This document shows positions 1-14,700 of a stretch of DNA of 64,000 nucleotides, one piece after another. The position numbers and the translations under genes are program-made. The stretch is taken from the NCBI GenBank assembly GCA_964035545.1, contig OZ037772.1, positions 5,818,389-5,882,388 on the forward strand, written 5' to 3'. The notes below the pieces were generated by a model. The model searched no databases, was not told the DNA's origin, and saw only the letters and a program-made list of their open reading frames with translations. Each line of letters opens with the position of its first letter. Within the stretch, counting starts at the first letter, position 1. Source of the stretch: Bugula neritina (lineage: Eukaryota > Bryozoa > Gymnolaemata > Cheilostomatida > Bugulidae).

Positions 1-1
1 G

Positions 2-2159
2 AAACGAACTTTAGACAAGAAATCAAAATACATCAAAACCATAAAAGAATGTCAAGAGTTTTGCTTCACAGAAGGTAACTTTTGCATCTCTGTATTTTCT
101 TTTCATTTAATTTTTTCATTTTGTATTTTCAAATAAAAATGCAGACACACAAAAATTTGTAAAGTTTCACATAAAAACATTGAGAAATAAAATTTGTCAC
201 TTTTATGTTGGTATTTCAACATTCCCATTCAGAGCAGCACTTAAGCACTGAGTCTAGACAAAGTTTTTTGGTAACAAATGCAGTATGAGGAAGACATCTT
301 CGTGTATCATACTTTAAAACAATGATCCTTATAAAGCAAAGATTCTCAACCTCCAAGTTTGACACACAAAAGTTAGGAGCTCGGATGTTAGTTTTGAAAG
401 TTTGCCGTTTCCAATAAAAACCATTGTTTCTTTTAATAAGTTTGGCTTATGACTGAATCGGTTAATTCATCAGGTAGATATCGGTATGCTGGACTAGAAG
501 CTGGTTACCAGTGTTTCTGTGACGATTCTAAGCCCTTTCCTAATCTGACACTCGCAGAGTCTCGTTGTAAAACAAAGTGTCATGGGAATAGTGCTCAAAT
601 TTGTGGAGGAAACTGGATTCTCTCTGTTTATGAAATCTCAGGAGGTTGGTTCTGTCGTGATACTTTACACTATGCTATAATAATGCTGGTGTAAAATACT
701 GCTGATGATTAGATGTTCTCAGTAAGATTTTTAAGGATTGGTAGTAGGTGCTAGTGTACTGAAAGTGCTAATATAAGAACTGTACTTTTTTATATTTATA
801 TTTATTACTACATATCCATGCAAAATTTGTCGTATATTGCATGTTGCATACTGTGCGCGTGCGTGTGTGCGTGTGTGTGTGTGTGTACATGCGTATGTGT
901 GTGCGTGTGTGTGTGTGTGTAACGGTATAGATATATTATAGCATATGTGTATTACTATAATACACAACATATCATATATGTAATATTAGACATACAATAT
1001 AGCAGTTATGAAGAACTAGAAATGTATAATATAATATAATAATATGTATGTAGTACTAGATATAATAGAATATTATGTATATATTACTAGATATAATATA
1101 ATAGCATGTATGTAGTACTAGATATAATATAATATTATGTATGTAGTACTAGATATAATATAATAATATGTATATAGAACTTATAGGCTGTGATGCTGCA
1201 TACTGCATAAATCACAATTTACAGTCTTTCAATATAAAAAATTAAAAAACCTACCAAATAAGTAGTTTTAAGTTTAAAGTTTATACTTTATATATTCTTT
1301 CAAATGTTCTTTTACTTTTCAATATAATTTTTTACAATAATACTATAGTAGAAATGATATTCATAGTATTTAAATAAACAGTTTGTAACATCAAAGTATA
1401 TCTTTTACATGCAAAAAAATTTATTGATGCAAGTCTGCATACGTTTGAAACTATAACCAAAAATGATTCATTGACAATGTGTATTGCATAACAGTATTTA
1501 GGGTTACTCATACAGCTATTCAACCTGTTTTGAACTGTTAAAACTTTTTCTATTTTAACACAGAAGAAGAAGCTTAGGGCTTTCCAAATGCGTTTCAAAC
1601 TTATAAAAGTAAATAAGAGTAATTAAAACTAGTTAACACAAGGAAAAATAATTTCTAAACATATAAAATATAATTTTTGACAGTAAAACTAAAACAAATT
1701 TTAAGGAATGTAAATATATTTTGGACAGTATATCCACACTTAGTTTACACATGCAATAACTGCGTACTCTTCTGTATGCTATTTCTATTAGCACTTCTTA
1801 AAAATTAGAAATATTAGAAGAAATGTTTGCTCTTGTGGACGGATCGCATTTATAAGATTTAGAATTTGATTTTTTCCCAAGTTTGTTAATCTAACCTATA
1901 TTATTTGTTGGATTTTTTAGAAGGAAGAATATTCCAGAGAGAAAAGAGCTGGACTGTGTCCTTGAACATTTTGTCTTTGGAGACGTCATCTTCTCTATCA
2001 ACCTGTGGATTAACATGTTTGAAGACTAAACTGTGTGTTGCATTTTATTACTCTACTAGTTCTTGTTTCATATATTCCCGCAACTGTGAAGACAACTCTC
2101 AATACAACTCATTTCCTCTGTTGATCTACAAGTTGAACTACCAGATTTGTGATGGTTAA
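2..2159 (+). CDS. WSC + PAN-like domain secreted protein, 5' partial (gene A)
   Basis: This is the 3' part of a gene entering from the left edge. Exons read as 2-74, 474-644 and 1921-2159, joined in phase 1. Exon 1 gives the first half of a WSC domain (ending ECQEFCFTE). Exon 2 gives the second half: YAGLEAGYQCFC, then ESRCKTKCHGN and CGGNW, with the expected cysteine spacing. Exon 3 is a PAN/Apple-like module (CGLTCLKTKLCVAF) ending at TAA. WSC domains are small cysteine-rich, putatively carbohydrate-binding modules and PAN modules bind proteins or sugars; both are extracellular. No membrane segment is visible, so the product is probably secreted, but its N-terminus is outside the window. 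Exons 2 and 3 match those of gene B at 2756-5481, so the two are tandem duplicates. The exon 2 donor (gttggt) is weak. The ligand is unknown. Confidence 0.72.
852..920. repeat. Imperfect GT/GC dinucleotide repeat
   Basis: GT-rich tract with interspersed GC and CATG steps, inside the last intron of gene A. Open frames across it are low-complexity artefacts. Confidence 0.85.
1018..1183. repeat. Minisatellite, unit about 34 bp
   Basis: Four to five degenerate copies of a unit containing ATGTATGTAGTACTAGATAT followed by an AT-rich spacer, in tandem within the last intron of gene A. Confidence 0.75.
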
Positions 2160-2294
2160 CATACAATACCGACGAAAACAATTATTGTAAATCTTTTTAC
2201 TAATATTGGTTTTATGATTTGTTTATGGTGGCCACTAGCTTTATCATGTCTGGAAATATTAAATATTGTAATTATTCAAAGTTAATATGCTTTA

Positions 2295-2300
2295 AATAAA
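2295..2300 (+). terminator. Candidate polyadenylation signal of gene A
   Basis: AATAAA hexamer 136 bases after the gene A stop codon. It is the first such hexamer downstream; no cDNA evidence. Confidence 0.4.
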
Positions 2301-2755
2301 TTACTTTGTTTTTTCTGTCATCTTGAATTATTTATTATTACATTATTCCAAGACATTTGTATAGTCCATTAGAGAAATGCAATATGGCCGCAATTTAAAT
2401 ATTCTATCTTTTTTTTAAATGAGAGCCTATTTAACTTTATTAACATAATGAATGAGTTTTTCACCATGCAAGCTCTAATATTGATTAAAGATATAAGTTT
2501 AAGTGATGTGTCTATATGCAATATATAGTGAGACATTTTAGAATGGCTTGAAAAACATCAGCTCCTGATGTGATAGGTACATCATATCTTACTGATGTGT
2601 TTTATTTGTTCGGTTATTAGGCAAAGTTTACAAAGTAATTATAGCAATTAAATAATCAATAAACATACTATAATTGAGTTGAAAACTTCAATCAATAACT
2701 CTGAATGCGTAAGCAGGTGTGTTATGTTGTGATACTTAAAAGATATATTGCGAAA

Positions 2756-5481
<2,726 letters not shown>

Positions 5482-5588
5482 ACAATAATATTTGAAAACC
5501 AATATATATGCATATAATATATAATATATATAAATTCAAAGATGTATTTTCAATGGTTTATTTATAGTGAACAGAAAACACGATAGCA

Positions 5589-5594
5589 AATAAA
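5589..5594 (+). terminator. Candidate polyadenylation signal of gene B
   Basis: AATAAA about 110 bases after the gene B stop. It lies only 41 bases from the opposite-strand signal of the convergent receptor gene. Confidence 0.4.
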
Positions 5595-5634
5595 CTAATC
5601 ATTTCACAGCTGTCTGAAGTCATTACCTTCTGAT

Positions 5635-5640
5635 TTTATT
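5635..5640 (-). terminator. Candidate polyadenylation signal of the double-ectodomain receptor
   Basis: AATAAA on the minus strand (TTTATT on plus), about 105 bases beyond the stop read at 5746. Together with 5589-5594 it implies that two convergent transcripts end within a few tens of bases of each other or overlap. Confidence 0.35.
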
Positions 5641-5745
5641 TTTATAATCATTCGTAAATTTAAAAAAAGTTTATAACTCTAGACAATATTATAATGAATC
5701 AGCTAATAAAATTATAATTATTCCAACTTGATGGCCAGCAGTTCT

Positions 5746-8700
5746 TTAAGCACTGCTGTTTGATCGGGATTTCTCCGATACCCGTTCTGAAACACAAAAT
5801 GTAATCACTGGTCACTAATATGCATATATTTCAGTTTTATTAGAAATCTAAAGTCAAGTTAGGCAAAGTAGCATCACTAGCTCTTGGTAAAATGCACTTT
5901 TCCATTTCCACTGTGCTTACGTCACTTCTTATTGCTTTGAATGTGGCATGTTATGCAAGATATCACAAATAGTTGGCTGAACCTCTAAGCCTGGTTAGTT
6001 TTCAAAATGAATGTCAAATGTGCACTTGTGAAAGATATAATATGTCACTTTAAGAAAGTCATGTTAAATTAAGTAAATAAGCACTGCGGTGAGTTTAAAG
6101 AAGCAAATGTGGTTTAAATAAATGTTTTTTTACTTCATAATATAATATAGTTAAAGCCATCTTGCTTTCATTTCTGCATTTTTATAAGCTCATTATGTAT
6201 TATTATACTTTCTAGATTTCATGGTTATTTTGGTATATAATAAATACATAATTTACCAAGAATCATCAATTTTTTACGTCAAAATAATAAATTCAAGATC
6301 TTGATATTGATAATATGTCCTATATGTGGTAAGAGTTTATATACAGAAAAAACATTAACTGATCAAACTCTACTGCTCTGCTGAGCATATTGCAGCATAA
6401 TGCAATGGCAAAGCATATTAACGCATGTTTTCTATTATAGGTGCTTTTTTTCTCTAGTGTTTCTCTACATTAGCTGCCCTATAATGTACACAACTATATA
6501 GATATGTATGATATAATTGTATATTAGTAATACAATAGTGTTTGCATTATAGTAACAATAAAATAGCACTCTAATACCAATACATTAGTATAGTAATTAC
6601 ATTTTATACTGATACAATAGCACTACTGTTGCAAGTTTTGTTATAATATGGAAACAATATATATATATAGCAGTATTATTGCAATAATATGATTAAAAAC
6701 TCCTTAATTTCTTAATCATGTATGTTATAAGTTTTATGTTTTAATCAAATTTAGCTGTTAATTTAAGAAACATAAAAAATTTAAAAAAAATAAAGTAGAT
6801 TTTGCACTATTATTGAAACACTTAACACAAATCCTTTTCTTAATTTACATGTTCGGAGTTGTCTCACCTCTCAAGAGAGCTGTCATCAAAATAATAACTG
6901 TAAAAAATCCTAGTACCATAGCCACTTCTAGAACTATGTAGACAATGTAGAACTTGTACTCTGCAACAAACATTTTATATTTAGTTCAATTTAAATAGTG
7001 AATCGCTTAAAGCAGCACTAAGTTGGTGATCACTGAGCCCAATGGTTTAGTAGTTTGGAGTTTGCACAATGGTGTATACAAATGCTGTACTCAGTCACCT
7101 CCAACTCAAGGCTGCTTTTATCAGTATTAAAAATACAGAACACGAACTAAGAATTACTATTTAAATTGACCTAAGGCTAATGATTTTTTTTCATTCTTTT
7201 TATTTCAAAATATTTAATAACAAGAAATCAAATATCAGTATGCAAATCTTCTGAAAATATATGAATAGGCTTAAATTTTTTTTCGGAATGCCTAACCATA
7301 ACAAAAAAATAGGTTAGTTTACATAAAATAAATAAATTTTGTAACTAAAGAGCTAGTTTTTATATGCTGTTTAAAATCATGATACTCAATTGATTAGATT
7401 TCACTCAGTTAGATTCAAATCTGAAAGTAGTTTTGATAAATCATTAGCGTTAATGAACGTTTTTTAGTTGTGTCAAATAATATCAGAAAGCTGCAAACAG
7501 CACACCTCTTTTGATAATATTCTTTGACGTAGACTGAGGAGCCTTATCTGAAATTGTCGGTACATCATTCGGACGATTCGAAGTTTGGCTTCTTGACAGA
7601 AGTGTCGGAGAACTCCTAGAGTTAGTAGTTAGTTCAGGCTGAGTTGTTTGACTGGTTTTGCTGTCTGAACCTGTGGTCTGAGCCACGGTTATAAATGGCT
7701 GGTAAATAATGGGAGTGAACGATGAGATGTTCCCATTTCCTACGTTTGTGTCATTATTTTCGATTTGCCATAGCACTGTGACGGTGTTTTGTGGGAAATC
7801 GTCATAGTCTATTGCAGAACATAATTTAACTTTTATATTAGAAATTCCACATAGTTTTCTTTTGATTTATGCCCACAACTGAGTTTTGATGCAAGACGTA
7901 CAACTACCCAATAGGCAAAACAGTCAAGTTATTAATATTATGTCAATTATGTTCTTAACTTTACTCAAGTTTTGCTTACGTATAATTATGTCAAAAAAAC
8001 AGAATATGGTAATTCCGTACTTTGCCAAAACAATTGCTACACACATAAAACTTTTTTTAAATAAAAAGGCTTGTGTTTTTTTGTACAAACACTTATCAAA
8101 GCACAAAAAACTAAAAAAACAATTGAAAAAAACTCAAAAATGCAATAAACTGCATCCACTATAATTTTATTGCCTTCCTAAGTTTCCCAAAGTGTTTGTG
8201 ATGTAATAAATAGCTTGTGCTCTCACCTTTTGCTCCCGAGGATTTGATTCCACAGTGTAGCTGTGAAACACCAGAACCGCTGTTGGCTGGGTCAAGGTTA
8301 TAAGCATTGCCAATGACCAGTTCCTTGTTAATGCCAATCCAGTAGTACTCAAAGTTTTGTGGAAAGAGATCAGAAAACATGTTGCATAAGAGTACTTGTC
8401 TTTCGGCATCTCGTCTGACGGTTAGTGTAGGCTTGTAACTGGCCGGGTAGGTGAAGTCTGCACAATACAACTTTTGATGAGAATAACAGCAGATGTTTGG
8501 CAGTAAATGTAGTGCCGCCATTACCCAGTAGCCCCTGTAGTGTAATAGTTAGAGAGCTTGCTTTCATGGAGAGGTCTACAGTTTATATCTCAGTAGGGCA
8601 AGTATTGTTTAAGCTATTTCGGCCTTTATTTAACTACTATAAGTGGTATTCTAAAAGAGTTAAAATGCCAGGGAGCATGAAGAGTGAAGAAGCAGTAGAG

Positions 8701-11700
8701 AGGTCAGTGGAGTTTAAAGAACCAGTAGCCCCTGTGGTGTAATAGTTGTTGCACCTGCTTGTAGGCAAAGGTCATGGGTTCAAATCCCAGTGGGGACAAT
8801 TATTTTTCAGTATTTGAGCTATCCAAAATTTTTAATCTTAAACATGTGAATAATAATATAATTGCACTTTTAATTCTTTTTTTATTATTTTACGCAATTT
8901 TTCAGAAAATTTTGAATTTAAAAGGCTGCAGAAAATTGAAAATAAAATTTATCCAAATGAACTTGAATACTTATTGATGGACAATCAACTAAATTTCATG
9001 TTAGGTCATCAAATTCTAGTTTATCGTAATTCATGACAATTGAAATTTATAAATATGACGCTTTTTCTTCTGTTGTTGAACAACAAATGGCTTAATGTTG
9101 CATTTGAGTTTTGAAAACTTTGATTTAACAGCAAAATTTACAAAATATCTAATCCTCTTATACAGATTGGCATTTAGGTTGTCTAAATTTTATTTATTTA
9201 AAATCAATCAAATGTTACAGTGGTTGCCCTAATTTATCACGTCACTACATAATTTCACATCTGCTAAGTTTTTAGTGATACATGTTTGTTGTTTTGTTAC
9301 GTATTTTGGTATATGTTTAAAATAATTTCAAAAGTCTTACAAATTGTAGGAGGAACTTCAAATGAATCTTCTAGCTGAAGTCCTTTGTTATTGGAACTTC
9401 GACACGTAACATTGAAACCTTGGCGATGTTTTTCCGAAGGAGAAAAATAGACTCTATTATTTGATTGGTTGTAGAGGGCCAGTGTTGCTTCTCCAGGCAC
9501 TTCAACGGCTAATAAAACAAATAGTTATTCTATGAATGATGAAGTACAGAAATTTATAAAGTCTTTGTTGAAAATTACCAGCATGACATGTGTAGCCTGT
9601 GTTCTAAACATTTATGTCAACTTAGTTATTACTATCAGTGCTGCTGAAGCAACATATCCTATAAATAGTCAATTTGATGAAACTTTGTATATACTAGTAT
9701 ACTACTATTATACTGGGTCATGTTATTATAAGTTTAGTACACATTAGCTAACTATGACAAAAACTTAAAGTTTGCTCAAATTTCATGAAAATGTAATAAC
9801 TGGGATAATTTATGTGCTGATTCAAACTACGCATAGCAAAAAAGCTAGAAGTAGATCCTGCAACATTAAAGTGTATAACATCATTGTCAATGAGATAAAT
9901 AATACTGCATGTATATATGTTTGAACTGAGAATAAAAAACCATTATGTATGCATATACTAATTTAGTAAAAAAATGAAGAAAAATCAGATCAATCAAGCA
10001 AAATTAGGGAAAAAAACTTGATTATTCAGCTGTATTATTTGTAAATATTGTCTTCTGTTAGGACAAAAAACTATATATTAAATTACTTGCTATATTGTAT
10101 ATTGTAAAAATAACAACAAATCTAGATAAGGATTGTGAGCTAAATTACAATAAGTAAAATTACCTTGAGAGGAAGTGGCAACTTTTTTCACCTACTTAGA
10201 TACTTTACTTGTTGAAACTAACTATTCTATCGCACTTTCAACACAGATTTTTGCATTTTCCGGGTGTATGTTATTTCTATCATGATTATGGATAAAAAAC
10301 TGCTTTTGGCAATTACTGGAGAAAAAAATAGTTTTAACTCAGAACTAAACTTGAATGTAAACATATAAGAGCTAATAAAAACATGATGAATGCAAAAGGT
10401 GCATGGTATATATAGCAAAACTTTTCCTTACAATCACTGCGTTTCCATGACTGCGCATAATGCGAATGAATGCCCCGTACGGATTATTTGTGGTTTGTGG
10501 TTTGCATTAACTTTTAGTTGCGGTTTCATCCGATGTAACTGTTTCCATTAGTCGAATGAAAAAATCCATTCGCATAAAAAACCGTTTTTGGCAATTACTT
10601 GAATGTAAACATATAAGAGCTAATAAAAACATGATGAATGCAAGAGGTGCATGGTATATATAGCAAAATTGTTCCTTACAATAATCAACTAAGAAATCTT
10701 CAGCAGCGGCTCCTGAATAACTGCATTGGAAGCTGATAGTATCTTTTTCATAAATATAGCCTGTAGGTTTGTCTGTGAATCGTAGACTGGGAACTGGTTC
10801 TAAAATACACAATCAGTAAATATTTAAAGCAATGAAAACTTTTTTTATTTGTAAACTTTACATAGTTGTAAAAAATACTTTCCCAAATATTTGGGATTAC
10901 AATTTAAAGCAACTGAAAATACAACTTCTGAAGCTGCTAAATTAATAGAGTATCTAAGTTATATTAGCTAATGAATTGTTATTAAAAGCAAAGTTGGTTT
11001 TTTACATAATTTTCTGTAGAAAATATGGCAAAAAGTTGTAAAAACTTGTCAGGAGACCGATTTTCTTGAAAGTGAAATTTAATAAATATTTAAAACATAT
11101 TATAGTAAATTTAAACTGGCCATTATAGTACTGTCCTTTAAAACAATTTTTATTCATTTTTAATATAATACCCATTCCCTTGTTAGCATTTGTATAGATA
11201 TGAAAAAATACACATCAAAAATATAAATCAAAAGCTATTCTATTTAGGTATACTATGAAAAATTATTTTATTTCGGGACAAACATTGACATTGACCTTTG
11301 ACCATTGACCTTGTTGAAGGCAATTTTAGAAGTACTTCATTGCACAAGAGCGGCTCAATTACTAAAGAACATGTCATTTTATACTTTCTTCGGTTTAAAA
11401 CCAGTTTAGGAAAGTAGATTATTTCTTTATATTAAAAAGCTAGTTGTAAAAATTGTTGTTATTTAGTCAATTTCAATTTGATGTCAGCTTTACATTAGGG
11501 CGTCATGTAAGCATAGCTTCACTGTCTTAAGGAAACCTAACTTTTCAGCAAAAATTCTCATTCTTGAAAGTTCAAATTTTAGTATACTTTCGAGTAGATC
11601 AATTCACATAACACACTGAGTATTTAAAACACATGTATATAGAAATCATTTGTAGCTGTAGTCAATAATTAAACATCACACAAACTATTACCATATTAAA

Positions 11701-14700
11701 ACTAATGCAAGTTTATAGTCACTATCTTTGTGAGAAACTCTCGATTGAAAGTTTTTTTGTTAAAGTGCGCTAAAGATTTATTCATATGAGGCAGAGGGGC
11801 AATAATGACTGGGTGCCCTCTTTAACATCACCAATGGCTTTTTGCCGGGGTTCAGCCCATGACCCCATAATTACTATAGGCAAATGCTCTAACTTCTATA
11901 CCACTATCACCATATGAATTTATTTATATAAAGTGACAGATTTTTATTTTATATTTTATTGTAAGTACCTGCAAATGAATGCAGTTGTTATAAAAATAAG
12001 TGAAATTTTCTTTTTTTCGTACTTTGATGTGTACTTTTTTTATACAAAAGATATATCGTACTTTCGCCTTATTTTTGTAACTAAAATACTCCTGCAGAAT
12101 TTACTTTCAATTTATTATTATCTAATTAATTCAATTTAATACTCTAAGTATTTGCACACAGAGTGAAGCAGTTAAATTATTTTACCTGCATTTTTAAATA
12201 TCAACTCAGACATTTCTTTGAGAACCAATCCTGTTGGGTATATAAGTCTGCATTTAAAATACTCCATAGAGTCTTGAGCTGTAAACGTGCCTGTCATACT
12301 TAGAGTGTAGACACTAGAATGCCGCAGCTCTGGGTTATTGTAAGTTACCAACATGCTGATAGACTCTATATCTGGGCAGTTGAAGGCATAAAACTCTACT
12401 GAAGTGCCGTTATTAGAGTCGGGCTGAGCGTTCCATTTTGCCCTGTCCAGTTCGCAAGATCTGGTGTAAATTTCTCCGGACTCGAACACAATATCAAATT
12501 CAAACCTTGCTCCTGGTGCTCTGATTTCTGGAAATGTTGGTGCAGTGCTAATGACTTGTTTCTGGTAGCTACACTTGTACGTCACTTGGCTTCCATTGGG
12601 TACCATTTCAAACTCCGAGGGAGACAGACGGGCTAAAGAAAATTCTTCACTATCTAAAAATATATAATGGTGCAAATTTTCACAGTTTTTGTAAACTTAT
12701 AGTTACCTTTTCTTGATGTTTTAGCTGATCAATTATTATTCTGTTTTTGAAAAAGATAGTCACTTCCTGTTTGACAAACTGTAGTGCTTGATTAAAATAA
12801 ATTGAAGATTAAAACTAATCCACTAATAATTGCTAGATAAATAGACATCTAAAAAATAAAACACTTGAATGGTTTTAGCAAATTTTTGAATTGTTCGTCA
12901 AATTTCGCTTTAAAATTTTACCTGCGAGGAAATTGGATAATGGTGTTGTTGCCGTAGTAACAGGCTGAATAGTAGTTTCACTTCTCTGAGTTCCAAGAAA
13001 TGTCATGTTCTCACTACTGGAGTTAGATGCATCCCATATGATGGTAATTTTATTTTTAGGGTAATTGTCAAAGTCTGTAAAATACATTAGATGCATATAT
13101 TCATTCCGAAAATAGTTTAGCCATACAAAGTAATATATTCTTGTTGAACTGCAGATAATAAAGTTTTTTTAGCAATTATTTATTGCAACGATATTTTTTA
13201 GTTCTAGAAAGCTGAAATAATAAACTATTCAATATTACAATGTTAACACTAAATTATTTTTGAATTTATTAAGTTTTCCCACTTTGCTAGCTCAGAGCAA
13301 TTTTACAAATCTATAATCCTTAAAATTGTCTATAAGACTCATGAATGTGTTTTTAAAATTTAAAAACTCTTCCACACTTTCACATTACTGGTTGAAACTA
13401 GTAACTTTTAGTACTGCTAAAAGATAGCTGATCAATTCCTAATAGAAGTGCAGAAAACTCCTAATCCTTCTGATTTAAATTAGTATAATATTAAAACTCG
13501 AGGTGTTCAGAATAATATTAAAAAACATTGACTTTATTGAAATAAAAAAGTTTTATTTCAGTTTATACTAGCTTTTACTTGACGTAAAGCTATATATTAT
13601 ATAGCTTTACGTCAGGTAAAAGCTTGTATAAACTGAAATAAAACCTTTTATTACAAAAAGCCAATGTTATTTAGTATTATTCTGAACACTTCGAGTTTCA
13701 ATATCAAAGAAAAGATAAATAAACAAAGCACGGAAGTCATCTTTACAATGAGTTTACTTTTGTTATACATTTTAGACTAAAATATATTTTTAGACAATCA
13801 ACAGTCTGAGTTCTCACCATTTTTTCCAGGGCTTTTTACTCCACAGTAAAGATATGAAATTGAAGAAACACTAGCGGCTGGGTCAAGGTTATATTCATTG
13901 CCAATTACTAATTCTTTGTTTATTCCAATCCAGTAGTATTCAAAGACATCTGGGAAGAGACGTGAGGCCATGTTGCATAGCAGGATTTGTCTCCCCGTAT
14001 CTCGCTTCATTTTGATATGAGGGTTATGACTGGCAGGGTGCATGAAATCTATCATATTGTGAATGATTAAACAAATTAGTTGAAATTAAATAATTGTACT
14101 AAAAATATCGATAAAAAAGCATAATTTTTAATGCATTTTTTTAGTAACTGCCCACAAAATAATAAGACTTGTAGTTTAAGCTATCAAAGATTGAGTTTTC
14201 AGATTTGATGTTTAGAAAGAATAAAATTTTTTGCTACCTGATAATGTAAAAATATAGATATCAGTTCATGTGATTTCATGCATAGTGTAGACAACTTACA
14301 TACTGTTGGAGAAAACTGAAACTGTCTCTCAACTTTTAATCCATTAGAAATTGAGTTCTTGCAGATGAAGAGAAATCCGTCTCTGTGTTCAGCAGAAGGA
14401 CGGAACAATATCCCTTCAGGTGACTCGGTTGTTCGAAACGTGACTTGTCCAGACAACGTCCTAATAACTACACAACACAAACATTTATTATTTTACAAAG
14501 TAACTTTTGTTTTTAAATTTTGATTGAAATTTTCACTCTAAGCATTAATTTCATCCCGTGAGAATCCAAATTGGTAAGATGCTTTGAGCAATAAATAAAT
14601 ATTCTTTTTGCTAAAACATTCTCAACATAATTAAATCCTCTTTGCTGGGGTTTAAAATCTGAATCAAAACCGTTGCTTTTATTCTCTTTCAAACAATAAC

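Larger units (their letters stand above)
7506..12653 (-). other. Membrane-proximal ectodomain unit b of gene C
   Basis: Same five-exon unit as unit a. D1 is 12186-12653 (156 codons; ARLSPSEFEMVPNGSQVTYK). The split Ig-like domain is 10680-10799 (SFQCS) plus 9341-9508 (RQGFNVTCRS). The compact Ig-like domain is 8227-8457 (LLCNM, YYWIGINKEL, LHCGIKS). The stalk is 7506-7808 (DDFPQNTVTVLW followed by Ser/Thr/Gln-rich sequence). The D1 exon has an in-phase acceptor (atttttag) but no signal-peptide exon immediately upstream, supporting splicing from unit a. Confidence 0.7.

Noticed and set aside
5718-5786. Alternative tail of gene C ending ...LKELLAIKLE
   Set aside because: It reads well as protein but needs a phase-0 junction, while the membrane exon ends in phase 1 like all family introns. 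Kept as an alternative only.
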